13,924 nt of DNA, from NCBI GenBank assembly GCA_007120915.1, contig SKMT01000557.1, positions 1-13,924 of the forward strand. Direction: 5' to 3'. This document shows, piece by piece, positions 1 to 8,097 of the stretch. Position numbers and translations under genes: made by a program. The notes beneath the pieces are model-generated. The model did no database searches and was not told where the DNA came from. It saw only the letters and a program-made list of their open reading frames with translations. The stretch comes from Myxococcales bacterium (lineage in GTDB: Bacteria > Myxococcota_A > Bradymonadia > Bradymonadales > Bradymonadaceae). The number at the start of each line of letters is the position of its first letter. Position 1 is the stretch's first letter.

Positions 1-68
1 AGAACGACCTCGACCCCGGCTGTTCCGCCCCCTCTTGTCGCCGATGTGTCCCCTTGTTAACCTGCGAT

Positions 69-95
69 TTGACATGTTGAACCCACGCTTACAAG
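69..95 (+). promoter_or_regulatory. Candidate sigma70-type promoter of the membrane pseudokinase gene
   Basis: A perfect TTGACA box lies at 69-74. A weaker TACAAG (4 of 6 matches to TATAAT) lies at 90-95, with a short 15-nt spacer. The start codon at 115 follows about 20 nt later. The spacer is shorter than ideal, so this is only a candidate. Nothing else is supported in bases 1-114: one frame is open to a TAA at 58-60, but it is too short to call. Confidence 0.3.
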
Positions 96-114
96 CAATA
101 CAGGCGACCTGCTC

Positions 115-2040
115 ATGTCACTAATCGACAAATTCGACACCGGTGATGTCGTCGAGAATCGATATCACCTCGACATTAAAGTTCACGAGGGTCGCTGGGG
201 CGACATTTACCGGGCTACAGACCGGCTGAACGACCGGCCGGTGGCGGTGCGTTTTTTCCCCATTGGCGAAGATGGTCCTGAAGATCTGGATCGGTTCGAG
301 GCGCACGCCCGTGAGCTCTCCGGGATGACCGCTCCCACCATCGTCACTCCCTCCGATCATGGGGTCCACGAGGAGATTCCCTACCTGGTGTACCGCTGGG
401 CCGCCGGTGAGAATCTGCAGGACCGGCTCGCCGAACGGGGGCGGTTGGACCGAAAGTCCACACTGCTTGTGGTCGAACATCTTCTGAAGGGGCTGGATCG
501 GGCGCACGACTCGCGGCTGACCCACGGGTTGATCCGTCCCGTCAAGATCATCGTCGACGAACTCGACGGGGATGACCCGCTGGTCAAACTGGTCGACTTT
601 CAGATCTGGCGCTTCTACGAGTGGACCCGCGGTGAAGATGCGTTCGATGAGGGGAATCTGTCGCGTCGAATTGTCCGCTACACCTCCCCCGAGGTGCTCG
701 AAGACCATCGGGTCAAACCCTCTTCGGACGTCTACGCCGTCGGTCTGGTCGCCATTGAACTACTCACCGGCCAGCCGGCGTTCGATGACAACAATCGTGT
801 CGCGCTGATCGCGCGGCAACTCAGCGACGAGACCGCCACGCTTGGCGATGGTGTCGACGCCGGAGAAACGCTGCGGTCGTTCCTCGACCAACTGATCTCC
901 AAAGACGAGAAGGTGCGGTTTCGCACTGCCGGAAAAGCCCTGGAGTTTTTGCAGGACAACAAATCGGCGATGCTCTCCGAACCCGCCTCCAGCGGCGCCC
1001 CAGAAGAAGCAGAGCCGTCGGAACCCGAAGAGACCTCCGAGCCCTCCGAACCCGACCTGGAGCAACCTGCGGGCGACGATAGTGACGACTCCGCCGCTTT
1101 TGCCGACGGCCCCGACCAGTTCGACCCCGACGATGAGCTGTTCGAAGGAGATCCTTCGTCGATGCAATCGCTGTCCGACGGCGACTCCTTTGGCGACGAT
1201 GACTCCTTTGGCGACGATGACTCCTTTGGCGACGATGACTCCTTTGGCGACGATGACTCCTTTGGCGACGGCGACTCCTTTGGCGGAAACGACGAGCTGG
1301 AGTTGGACCTGGGCGATGACGACGAAGAACTGTTCGACGACGACGAGCCGCTGTTCGACGAAGACAACGAGTTCGGCAAGTATCTGGGCGACGACGACGA
1401 AATCAGCGAAGACGACGTCGTACTCGACGAGGAGACCGACGGCCCGGGGCCGCGCCCAAGCGCTATTCCCCTCGAAACCGCCGGCAATGCCTCCGACCCC
1501 GTTGACGATGACGAGCAGGACTACGATCCGTCGATCGCCGACACAATCTCTACCGGCAAAAATGAAAATCCCCTCGGCACTCCCACCGATCCGCGCAGCT
1601 CACAACATCAGGACCGACCCGCCTCCTCCCGCGGCCCCGGCCAACAGCCCCGCCCCACCGGTGGCTCCCCGGAAGCCGACGGGGATATATCGCTTCCCAT
1701 CGCCGCCGCTTTGGCGGTGGGCATGCTGGTGCTGATCGTGGGCGCCATCGGCTTCATCGCCTTGTCGGGAGACGATCCCGACGGCACCTCCGCCGCCGAG
1801 ACCACTCAGGCCGACCAGCAGGACGATGAGCCCCAGGTGTATGTGATGGAAATTCAGACCTCACCGCCTGCCCAGCGCGTGCGCACCAGCAGAGGTGACG
1901 AGGGGATGAGCCCCCTGGAAATCGAGCTGACCGACGATCAGTTTCCCCTCGAAATCTGGGCGCGCATGGATGCGGACAACCAGAAAGAACGCATCATCGA
2001 AGAACCGATCGACGAAGTTCACTTCGACTTCGACGACTGA
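115..2040 (+). CDS. Membrane-anchored Ser/Thr pseudokinase with acidic repeat linker and PEGA-like C-terminal domain
   Basis: This 641-residue protein has a Hanks-type kinase fold at about residues 15-280. Recognisable landmarks are a degenerate glycine loop (EGRWGD, 25-30), VAVR (43-46), DF at 161-162, SPE (191-193) and the DVYAVGL helix (205-211). Catalysis is very unlikely. The VAIK lysine is Arg46, the HRD segment reads HGL (137-139) so the catalytic Asp is Leu, the metal-binding Asn is replaced (K144), and DFG reads DFQ. An Asp/Glu/Ser-rich, probably disordered linker (285-520) carries a DSFGDD repeat. One transmembrane helix (about 526-550) leads to a C-terminal region (575-641) that resembles a PEGA domain. 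The topology is probably kinase-like domain in the cytosol and C-terminus in the periplasm. The likely role is a signalling scaffold or sensor; the partner is unknown. The ATG at 115 has only a weak upstream AGG. The 3' end overlaps the convergent glycosyltransferase by 22 bp. Confidence 0.87.
   Translation: MSLIDKFDTGDVVENRYHLDIKVHEGRWGDIYRATDRLNDRPVAVRFFPIGEDGPEDLDRFEAHARELSGMTAPTIVTPSDHGVHEEIPYLVYRWAAGENLQDRLAERGRLDRKSTLLVVEHLLKGLDRAHDSRLTHGLIRPVKIIVDELDGDDPLVKLVDFQIWRFYEWTRGEDAFDEGNLSRRIVRYTSPEVLEDHRVKPSSDVYAVGLVAIELLTGQPAFDDNNRVALIARQLSDETATLGDGVDAGETLRSFLDQLISKDEKVRFRTAGKALEFLQDNKSAMLSEPASSGAPEEAEPSEPEETSEPSEPDLEQPAGDDSDDSAAFADGPDQFDPDDELFEGDPSSMQSLSDGDSFGDDDSFGDDDSFGDDDSFGDDDSFGDGDSFGGNDELELDLGDDDEELFDDDEPLFDEDNEFGKYLGDDDEISEDDVVLDEETDGPGPRPSAIPLETAGNASDPVDDDEQDYDPSIADTISTGKNENPLGTPTDPRSSQHQDRPASSRGPGQQPRPTGGSPEADGDISLPIAAALAVGMLVLIVGAIGFIALSGDDPDGTSAAETTQADQQDDEPQVYVMEIQTSPPAQRVRTSRGDEGMSPLEIELTDDQFPLEIWARMDADNQKERIIEEPIDEVHFDFDD
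1183..1290 (+). repeat. In-frame 18-bp minisatellite (six copies) in the pseudokinase linker
   Basis: The unit gactcctttggcgacgat begins at 1183, 1201, 1219, 1237, 1255 and 1273. The first four copies are identical. The fifth ends in ggc and the sixth degenerates after gactcctttggcg. Each unit adds six residues (DSFGDD), so gain or loss of copies keeps the reading frame and changes only linker length. The near identity suggests recent expansion by replication slippage or recombination. Confidence 0.95.
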
Positions 2041-3305
2041 AGACTCTGCTGGACCACCTGGTCGTACAGCCGCAACACCTGGTCGTCGACCGCCTGGCGT
2101 GAAAACCGCAGGCTGACCCGCGCTCTCGCTCGCCGTCCCAACTCCTGGAGATATCGCGGGTCATCAAGCACCTTCGCCAGCGTGCTGACCGCCCCCTGCC
2201 GATCCCCTTCGAACACCAGATGGCCCGTCTGAGCCTGCTCGACCATCGACCGCGCCCCGGGGGTGTCATAACCGACGGTGGGAACCGCCATCGCCGCCGC
2301 CTCCCCGATCGCGTCGTGAGGAGTGGAAGCGCGCCCCAGCCAGGCCAGAACGTCCATCGCCAAAAACAGGTCTGCTCCCGACTCCGCCTGCTCAAGCAGC
2401 CGCACTCTTCCTCGGTCTTGAAGACGTCTCAGCCGTCGGGCCTGCCCTGCGGCAAGCTCACCTCTCGGAATGATCAACCAGCCCACCGATGGATGGGTCA
2501 GCCTCAGCTTCGAGATCGCGGCGATCAACTCGTCCGCTCCGTGCCTCCGGGTCACCGGCCCCACCCACCCGACGACCTGACGCCAGTGGCGCGGCAACTC
2601 CAGGCGCTGCCGTGCGCCCTGCCGGTCGATTCTGCCCTGCTCGGGCAGCGAGTACTCATCCAGGTCCACCCCGCTGCCGCCGATGATGATCTCGAGCTTG
2701 TCGTTGTCGGCCAGCTCCAGATCCTGAGCGAGCTGAAAGTCGAACTCCGTGGTCACCAGGTAGCGATCGACCTGGTCGCCGAGCCAGCGGTATGCCTGGC
2801 GCATCAGCCGCCGGTAGGGCCCGCCCACCGTCTCGTTGACCGTCTCTTCGGCGCGGCGGACCATCCCGGGCATCTGCCCCGTCGCCCACCCCAGCGGACC
2901 CAGGGGGATACGCACCGGCTCCTCGTCGAGCCAGTGAAACTCCATGGTCGCAAACAGGGTCGGAACTTCGGCCTGCCGCGCCGCAAACGCTCCCATCCAG
3001 GCGACGCGATGGCCCAACAGATGCACCAGCACCGGGCGCAACTCCAACAGTTGTGCCTGCACGATGAAATATGCCCCCAGCAGTCCCGCCGGGTTGTGCA
3101 CGTGGTGAACCGGGATCGAACGGGCATGGATCCCGTTGCGGTTTAACTCCTCGATCCCGGCGCCGGGCCCGGCGAGCACATGCACCTCAAAGCCCTCGTC
3201 GCGAAGCCGCCGCAACCGTTGCAGATACCTCCGCACCACCTCGTCGGCATCCCGCGCCACATACATCAGCCGCCACACATCATCCCGACCGGGATCGTCT
3301 TGCAT
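2019..3305 (-). CDS. GT4-type (GT-B fold) glycosyltransferase
   Basis: This 428-residue protein has two Rossmann-like halves. The N-terminal acceptor half contains GFEVHVLAGPG (38-48), then a PVLVHLLGHRVAWMGAFAAR segment (91-110), as in GT4 enzymes of capsule, O-antigen and exopolysaccharide synthesis. The C-terminal donor half contains IIIGGSGVDLDEY (206-218), VGWVGPVTRRHGADELIAA (245-263) and GEAAAMAVPTVGYDTPGA (334-351). It probably transfers a nucleotide-activated sugar to a lipid-linked or surface glycan on the cytoplasmic side of the membrane; donor and acceptor cannot be read from sequence. The first Glu of the usual EX7E motif is Ser327, with the second retained (Glu335). The ATG at 3305 is chosen over an in-frame TTG at 3341 because AGGAAGGA sits 8 nt upstream of it. 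Its 3' end overlaps the convergent pseudokinase gene. Confidence 0.85.
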   Translation of the reverse strand: MQDDPGRDDVWRLMYVARDADEVVRRYLQRLRRLRDEGFEVHVLAGPGAGIEELNRNGIHARSIPVHHVHNPAGLLGAYFIVQAQLLELRPVLVHLLGHRVAWMGAFAARQAEVPTLFATMEFHWLDEEPVRIPLGPLGWATGQMPGMVRRAEETVNETVGGPYRRLMRQAYRWLGDQVDRYLVTTEFDFQLAQDLELADNDKLEIIIGGSGVDLDEYSLPEQGRIDRQGARQRLELPRHWRQVVGWVGPVTRRHGADELIAAISKLRLTHPSVGWLIIPRGELAAGQARRLRRLQDRGRVRLLEQAESGADLFLAMDVLAWLGRASTPHDAIGEAAAMAVPTVGYDTPGARSMVEQAQTGHLVFEGDRQGAVSTLAKVLDDPRYLQELGRRARARVSLRFSRQAVDDQVLRLYDQVVQQSLQSSKSK

Positions 3306-3313
3306 CCGTTGGT

Positions 3314-3321
3314 TCCTTCCT
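3314..3321 (-). promoter_or_regulatory. Strong ribosome binding site that fixes the glycosyltransferase start
   Basis: On the minus strand this reads AGGAAGGA, 8 nt before the ATG at 3305-3303. It lies inside the longer reading that starts at TTG 3341, so it argues for the shorter 428-residue protein. Confidence 0.7.
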
Positions 3322-3414
3322 GCTGTTTCGCACTGCCACAACGTCGAACATGCTCCCTTCTTAGGCTCCGACGCTATCCGTCCCTACCATTTCGTGTAAA
3401 GACACACTCGGCGC

Positions 3415-3443
3415 TTGCCCCCCGATCGCACACCCACCACAAT
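3415..3443 (+). promoter_or_regulatory. Candidate promoter of the universal stress protein operon
   Basis: TTGCCC (3415-3420) and CACAAT (3438-3443), each matching 4 of 6 consensus bases, are separated by 17 nt. Transcription would start near 3450, leaving a leader of about 30 nt that contains GGGAA (3466-3470), 8 nt before the ATG. The 173-bp region 3306-3478 separates divergent genes and must hold promoters for both. On the minus strand the best match is TTTACA followed 18 nt later by TAGCGT, which is too weak to annotate. Confidence 0.3.
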
Positions 3444-3478
3444 ACCCCCGACCAGTTACTTGAACGGGAAATAACATC

Positions 3479-4417
3479 ATGACCACTATTCTCGTCGGCA
3501 CAGATCTTTCGGACAACGCCCTGGACGCTGCGAACTGGGCATTTGGCCTCGCCTCGCTGCTCGACACCGAAGAACGTCCCGCCACAGTCACCCTGGTGCG
3601 CGTGATGGGCAACGACGAAATGGAGCTGCGCAGTGTCATCGGCGACTCCTCGGAACAACGGGAACTCGAAGATCTGAAACAGGAGGTTCAGCGCTGGCTC
3701 GCCGACACCGATACCCGGTCCATCGACTACGACATCGAAATTCCGATCGGTCGCAAAGCCCGCACCCTCAGTGAGATGGCCGAACAGCGCGACGCCGACT
3801 GGCTGGTCGTCGGCAAGTCCGGAAAAGGTCGACTGGCACGACTGTTCGTCGGCTCTACCACCGAACATCTGGCGCTTCGCCCCCCCTGCCCACTGGCGGT
3901 GATTCACCCCGACGGGTTCCAGTGGGGCGACGGGCTCAACGTGCTGGCCGCCGTCGACCTGACCGAATCCGCCGCCGACGCCGCCGCGCTCGGCGCCGAA
4001 CTGGTCCAACTGGCCCAGGGAAAGCTGCAATTGCTGCATGTTATCTCACTGCCCGAAGGCTCCACCCCCGTGATCGAAGGTCCCCACAGTCACCCCGAGA
4101 CATTACAGGCCCACCTCGCCGATGCCGACGAGTGGGCCCGAAACAGGCTGGAGGCCCTCATCCACAACCGCGAAGCGTTCTCATCGGTTTCGGCGGATGT
4201 CGAAGTCCGACCCGGGTACCCGATCCACGAAGTGCTCGCCGCCATCGAAGAGTACGGCGCGAATATGCTGACACTCGGCGCTCACGGACGCTCCCGGTTC
4301 GCCCGGTTTATGCTCGGCGGTATCGGGCGAAGCCTGCTGAAGAAGGCGCCCTGTTCGGTCATTCTCGCCCCGCCGGTCGAAGACGATGATCGGCCCCGAC
4401 ACTCCGGCGGCGAGTAA
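3479..4417 (+). CDS. Tandem universal stress protein (two UspA domains)
   Basis: This 312-residue cytoplasmic protein has two UspA folds, at about 1-145 and 152-298. Each begins with a beta-strand typical of the family (ILVGTDLSDNA at 4-14; NVLAAVDLTESA at 154-165). The first carries a full ATP-binding signature G-2X-G-9X-G-S (Gly112, Gly115, Gly125, Ser126). The second keeps the glycines (267, 270, 280) but has Gly281 in place of Ser/Thr, so its nucleotide binding may be weaker or altered. Universal stress proteins bind ATP or other nucleotides and modulate survival under stress; the specific role here is unknown. A GGGAA sits 8 nt before the ATG. The next gene follows after 35 nt on the same strand, so this is probably the first gene of a three-gene transcript. 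Confidence 0.9.
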   Translation: MTTILVGTDLSDNALDAANWAFGLASLLDTEERPATVTLVRVMGNDEMELRSVIGDSSEQRELEDLKQEVQRWLADTDTRSIDYDIEIPIGRKARTLSEMAEQRDADWLVVGKSGKGRLARLFVGSTTEHLALRPPCPLAVIHPDGFQWGDGLNVLAAVDLTESAADAAALGAELVQLAQGKLQLLHVISLPEGSTPVIEGPHSHPETLQAHLADADEWARNRLEALIHNREAFSSVSADVEVRPGYPIHEVLAAIEEYGANMLTLGAHGRSRFARFMLGGIGRSLLKKAPCSVILAPPVEDDDRPRHSGGE

Positions 4418-4452
4418 CCGCAGCTTCTCCTGATCCCAGGCCGTATCCACCG

Positions 4453-7400
4453 ATGTCACGTCCCTCCTTCGACCCGGGCGAACCGCCGGCAATGAACACT
4501 CCGGTCGGTCCGGTCTGGATCGCCGACGGCGCCGATGCGCCCTGGCGTATCCGCCGCGTCGACTCCGCGGAGGGTCTGCTGAAACTTGGCGTAACCCTGG
4601 GGCATCTGGCCAACTGCAGCCACCCGCACCTCAAGCCCCCCGTCGAATGGTGGCGCGACGACGACCATATCTGGGTGGGAGCTGCTTGCCCCGATGGTCA
4701 ACCGCTGGACCAGCGACCGCCGGACCGGATGACTTGGTCCGACGCCGTCGCCACCATCACCCCCCTGGCGCTGGCACTTCGCGACGCCCACCGCCGGGGG
4801 CTTGTCCACGGGGCACTGGGCCCCTGGAACGTCTACCATCACGAACCGACGGGGCGACTGACCGCCGTCGACTTCGGGCTGTGGCCCTTCGAACCGCTCC
4901 CCGACGGCCCCTTTCGGCCCCCGGAGATGAACAGGGAAGACCGGCAGCCCGTCCCCCAGACGGATGTGCACAATCTGACGCGGCTGCTGTTGTATTTCGC
5001 GCTCTCTGCCGACGAGGCACAGCGCACCAAACCCAACTTCGAGACCCTTCCCGCCTATGCCATCGCCACCATCGAGCGAGCGCTGTCGCCCAATCCCAAC
5101 GATCGCCCCTCCACCATCGATGACCTGCTCGCCGGGCTGAACTTCCATGCCCCCGCCCCCGACGACGCAGCTTCCGGCAACGAGTACGACGAGAACGTGG
5201 TGACCGGGCGGGTACGCGACGTCGAAACCTTCGAACATCCCCGCCGCGGGGAAGGAATCCGCTTCCGGCTCGACACCCCGAACTGCAGCGATGAATCTCC
5301 TGGTGTGTTCGTGTACCGCGACCAGGACGCTGCGATGTTCGACAGCCTGTCGCTGTTGTGGGACGGCGCTGAGCTGACGCTGATCAATCCCCGTGAAATC
5401 AAGGACTCCGACCACCAGAAGTTTCTCACCGCCGGCGACAACACGCTGCCCGTGATTCAGCCGCACTGGCCGGTGTCGGTCAGCGACAGCCTCAAAGCCC
5501 GCGGTTGTCCCCGTCGGGTACTCGTCGACATGCGCGACCCCGGGGAGCGTACCCATCATCTGGCCTTCGGGACCCTGGTCCACCAGTTTCTCGAAGATCT
5601 GTGCGCCGACGACAAACTGACTTTCGAAGATGCCGTCGATCGCCGGCTGGCGCCGCTTCGCATCGATTTTCTCGCCGCCGGAGTCGACGACACCCAGCTC
5701 GCCGAATTGCTGAAGGATGGGCGCCGTCACTTTCGTCATCTGCGCCGGTTTACCGCCCGCCGCACCGCGTCGGCTGCGCACCACGACCGCGTCGGCTGGT
5801 GCGGCCACCACGCCGAGGCGACCCGCTATTCTAGCCGCTACGGGCTGGAGGGCCGCGCCGATCTGGTGGTCACCGATCCCGACGAGGGCCTCCAGATCAT
5901 CGAGCTAAAATCGGGCAAGCCCTGGCATGACCACGACGGCCAGGTCCAGAGCTACGCCCTTCTGTGGCGCCAGCTCGCCGCGGCGAACAATCTGACGACC
6001 ACCGGCCATCTTCTCTACTCGAAGACAGGCCGCATGAAGCAGGTACCCCTGGAGGGCGAGGCCGACCTTGCGGGGCTTGTTCACGGGCGAAACGGGTTGA
6101 TCGCGCTTTTTCGAAGTTTCGTCGACCCCGACTACGAATATCGCCCGCCGAGCTACATGGAAGAGCCATCGCTATGCCGCGGGGGCGGCTGCCGGTTCCG
6201 CCGAAGCCGCTGCGCCGCGCAGACCAGGCTGCTCGGCGATGACTTCTCGCCGGGCGACGACAGCTCCACGATGTATCAGTTGCACTTCACCCGCCTGGTC
6301 GAAACCGAGCGCTGGGGCACTCAAACCCAACTGGGCGCCGTGTTTCAGCCCTCGCGGCTGAACGCCCGGCTCGCCGACGCCACCGCCGCTGACGACCTTC
6401 AATTGCACCCCGCCCCCGGCACCCACCGCAACAGGGCGTTGCTGATCGGCGACGGGCTTCACGTCTTCACCCCGGGCGACCGCATCCTGGTGCACCGCGG
6501 CGACATCGACGCCCACCACGTGATGCGCGCCCGGGTGACCCGAGCAGCTCATCCGCACGCCGATCACCCCGATCAGGCGAACATCGAGGTCGAGCTCAGA
6601 AGCGCGACGGTGGCCGACCATCTGACCGGCGCAGGCTGGATCGCCGACATTCTTCCGTCGCGCATCGGCTACCGAACGGCCCACCGCGCGCTGTACCGGC
6701 TGCTCGAAGTTGGCGACGATACCGCTGAGCTCGTGATTCGTCCTCACCGGTTCGAACTACCCGCCGGGCAACCGGAGCAAACACCGCCTGTCGCCGACGC
6801 CTCCGAAGCCTTTCTGAACGACTCCCAACTGACCGCCCTTCGGCGCGGGCTGGCCGACTCCACGGCCACGCTCATCCAGGGCCCGCCGGGCACCGGCAAG
6901 ACCACGGTCATCGCCCACCTGGCCTGCGAGCTGGCTCACCGCGACCAGACCGTTGTGCTCGCAGCGCTGACGAACACCGCTGTGGACACCATGCTGGTCA
7001 AATTGCTCGACGCCGCCGAAATTCGCGGTGAGCCTCCCCCGGCATTTCTGCGACTCGGCTCCCCGGAGCGCTCCCCGCTGCTCGCCGACGAACTGGACAG
7101 GCGCGGGCTCGACTCTGCGGACTACTTTGCCGATGAATTGGCCGCCAAAGTGTCATCGCTCAACGAGCTGGCCCACCGGCTCGATGAGGTTCAGATCGTC
7201 GCTACCACCGCCCACAGCAGTATCCGCCACAGCGCGATGACCTGGTTTGAGAACCACCGGGGAAGCCCCGCCTTCGATGTGGCTCTGCTCGACGAGGCGA
7301 GCCAGTTGACCGAGCCCATGGCCCTGGCGCCGATCACCGCCGCCGATCGCTTCGTGCTCATCGGCGACCACCGCCAGCTTCCTCCCATCGTCACCTCCGA

Positions 7401-8097
7401 GCGGGCGCTTAGCGTCTTTCTTGACGAAGAAGACATCGCCGAACCGCTTCAACGCGCCGGGATCGCCGGGCTCGACCGCAGCCTCTTCGAGCGGCTCGCC
7501 GGATTCGTCGCCCCCCACATGCTCACCACTCAGTACCGGATGCACCGCCACATCATGGCGTTTGCCAACGAACAGTTCTACGACGGCCGACTCGTCGCCC
7601 ACAAAACCGTGGCCGACCACACGCTGGATGTGGACTCCACCGGCGACGACGCGATTCTGCGGGCAGACCACCCGGTGGTCTTCGTCGACATCGACGGCCA
7701 GCAGATCGGACGCACCAACCCCGACGAAGCCCGGGCGGTCATCGATGTACTGCGCCGGCTTGCCGACCGGTGCCCCGACGCCTCCGTCGGCGTCATCTCC
7801 CCGTTTCGCGCCCAGGTACAACTGTTGCGAAAGTTGCGCGACAGCGCCGACACGGCACTTCCCGCCCAGATCGACACGGTGGAGCGGTTCCAGGGCAACG
7901 AACGAGACGTCATCTGTGTCAGCCTCGTCAAAACCGACCACCCCGGCGACTTCATCGCCGATCGCCGACGGCTGAACGTGGCGCTGACCCGGGCCCGGAT
8001 GAAATTGATCCTCTTCGGATCCGGTTCATGCCTCCGTGAAGACGCGCTGTTCCGACAGTGGCTCGACGCCGAAACCACCACCCTGGTTAAACTGTGA
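4453..8097 (+). CDS. Pseudokinase - OB-like - Fe-S RecB/Cas4-type nuclease - SF1B (Dna2/Upf1-type) helicase fusion
   Basis: This single 1214-residue protein has four regions. Residues 1-230 are kinase-like: HGALGPWN (119-126) replaces HRDLKPxN with Ala for the catalytic Asp, while DFG (140-142), PPE (156-158) and the DVHNL helix are kept and no glycine loop is seen. Residues about 245-335 look like the OB-type domain preceding Dna2 nucleases. Residues 350-590 form a PD-(D/E)XK nuclease: GTLVH (His377), Asp470, ELK (Glu484, Lys486) and QVQSY (497-501). Cys352, Cys575, Cys580 and Cys587 fit a Dna2/Cas4 4Fe-4S site. Residues 785-1195 are a complete SF1B helicase: Gln792, GPPGTGKTT (810-818), DEASQ (947-951), GDHRQLPP (971-978), QYRMH (1027-1031), VERFQGNERD (1143-1152) and NVALTRAR (1175-1182). 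It should unwind and cleave DNA, or possibly RNA. The ATG at 4453 has only a distant CCAGG; an ATG at 4492 is possible. Confidence 0.92.
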   Translation: MSRPSFDPGEPPAMNTPVGPVWIADGADAPWRIRRVDSAEGLLKLGVTLGHLANCSHPHLKPPVEWWRDDDHIWVGAACPDGQPLDQRPPDRMTWSDAVATITPLALALRDAHRRGLVHGALGPWNVYHHEPTGRLTAVDFGLWPFEPLPDGPFRPPEMNREDRQPVPQTDVHNLTRLLLYFALSADEAQRTKPNFETLPAYAIATIERALSPNPNDRPSTIDDLLAGLNFHAPAPDDAASGNEYDENVVTGRVRDVETFEHPRRGEGIRFRLDTPNCSDESPGVFVYRDQDAAMFDSLSLLWDGAELTLINPREIKDSDHQKFLTAGDNTLPVIQPHWPVSVSDSLKARGCPRRVLVDMRDPGERTHHLAFGTLVHQFLEDLCADDKLTFEDAVDRRLAPLRIDFLAAGVDDTQLAELLKDGRRHFRHLRRFTARRTASAAHHDRVGWCGHHAEATRYSSRYGLEGRADLVVTDPDEGLQIIELKSGKPWHDHDGQVQSYALLWRQLAAANNLTTTGHLLYSKTGRMKQVPLEGEADLAGLVHGRNGLIALFRSFVDPDYEYRPPSYMEEPSLCRGGGCRFRRSRCAAQTRLLGDDFSPGDDSSTMYQLHFTRLVETERWGTQTQLGAVFQPSRLNARLADATAADDLQLHPAPGTHRNRALLIGDGLHVFTPGDRILVHRGDIDAHHVMRARVTRAAHPHADHPDQANIEVELRSATVADHLTGAGWIADILPSRIGYRTAHRALYRLLEVGDDTAELVIRPHRFELPAGQPEQTPPVADASEAFLNDSQLTALRRGLADSTATLIQGPPGTGKTTVIAHLACELAHRDQTVVLAALTNTAVDTMLVKLLDAAEIRGEPPPAFLRLGSPERSPLLADELDRRGLDSADYFADELAAKVSSLNELAHRLDEVQIVATTAHSSIRHSAMTWFENHRGSPAFDVALLDEASQLTEPMALAPITAADRFVLIGDHRQLPPIVTSERALSVFLDEEDIAEPLQRAGIAGLDRSLFERLAGFVAPHMLTTQYRMHRHIMAFANEQFYDGRLVAHKTVADHTLDVDSTGDDAILRADHPVVFVDIDGQQIGRTNPDEARAVIDVLRRLADRCPDASVGVISPFRAQVQLLRKLRDSADTALPAQIDTVERFQGNERDVICVSLVKTDHPGDFIADRRRLNVALTRARMKLILFGSGSCLREDALFRQWLDAETTTLVKL

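Noticed and set aside
1..60. Possible C-terminal end of a gene entering from the left (open frame to TAA at 58-60)
   Set aside because: Nineteen codons of Pro/Thr-rich sequence with no motif; too little to support a gene.
732..1487. Ser/Lys/Pro-rich minus-strand frame with SSSPKE repeats
   Set aside because: The repeats are the antisense reading of the 18-bp minisatellite in the pseudokinase gene.
3306..3341. TTG start giving a 440-residue glycosyltransferase
   Set aside because: A strong AGGAAGGA lies inside this extension, 8 nt before an ATG, and the extra residues have no family support.
4456..5811. 451-codon open frame on the minus strand opposite the fusion protein
   Set aside because: It lies wholly inside a gene with many diagnostic motifs, its translation shows no family motif, and long antisense frames are expected in GC-rich coding DNA.
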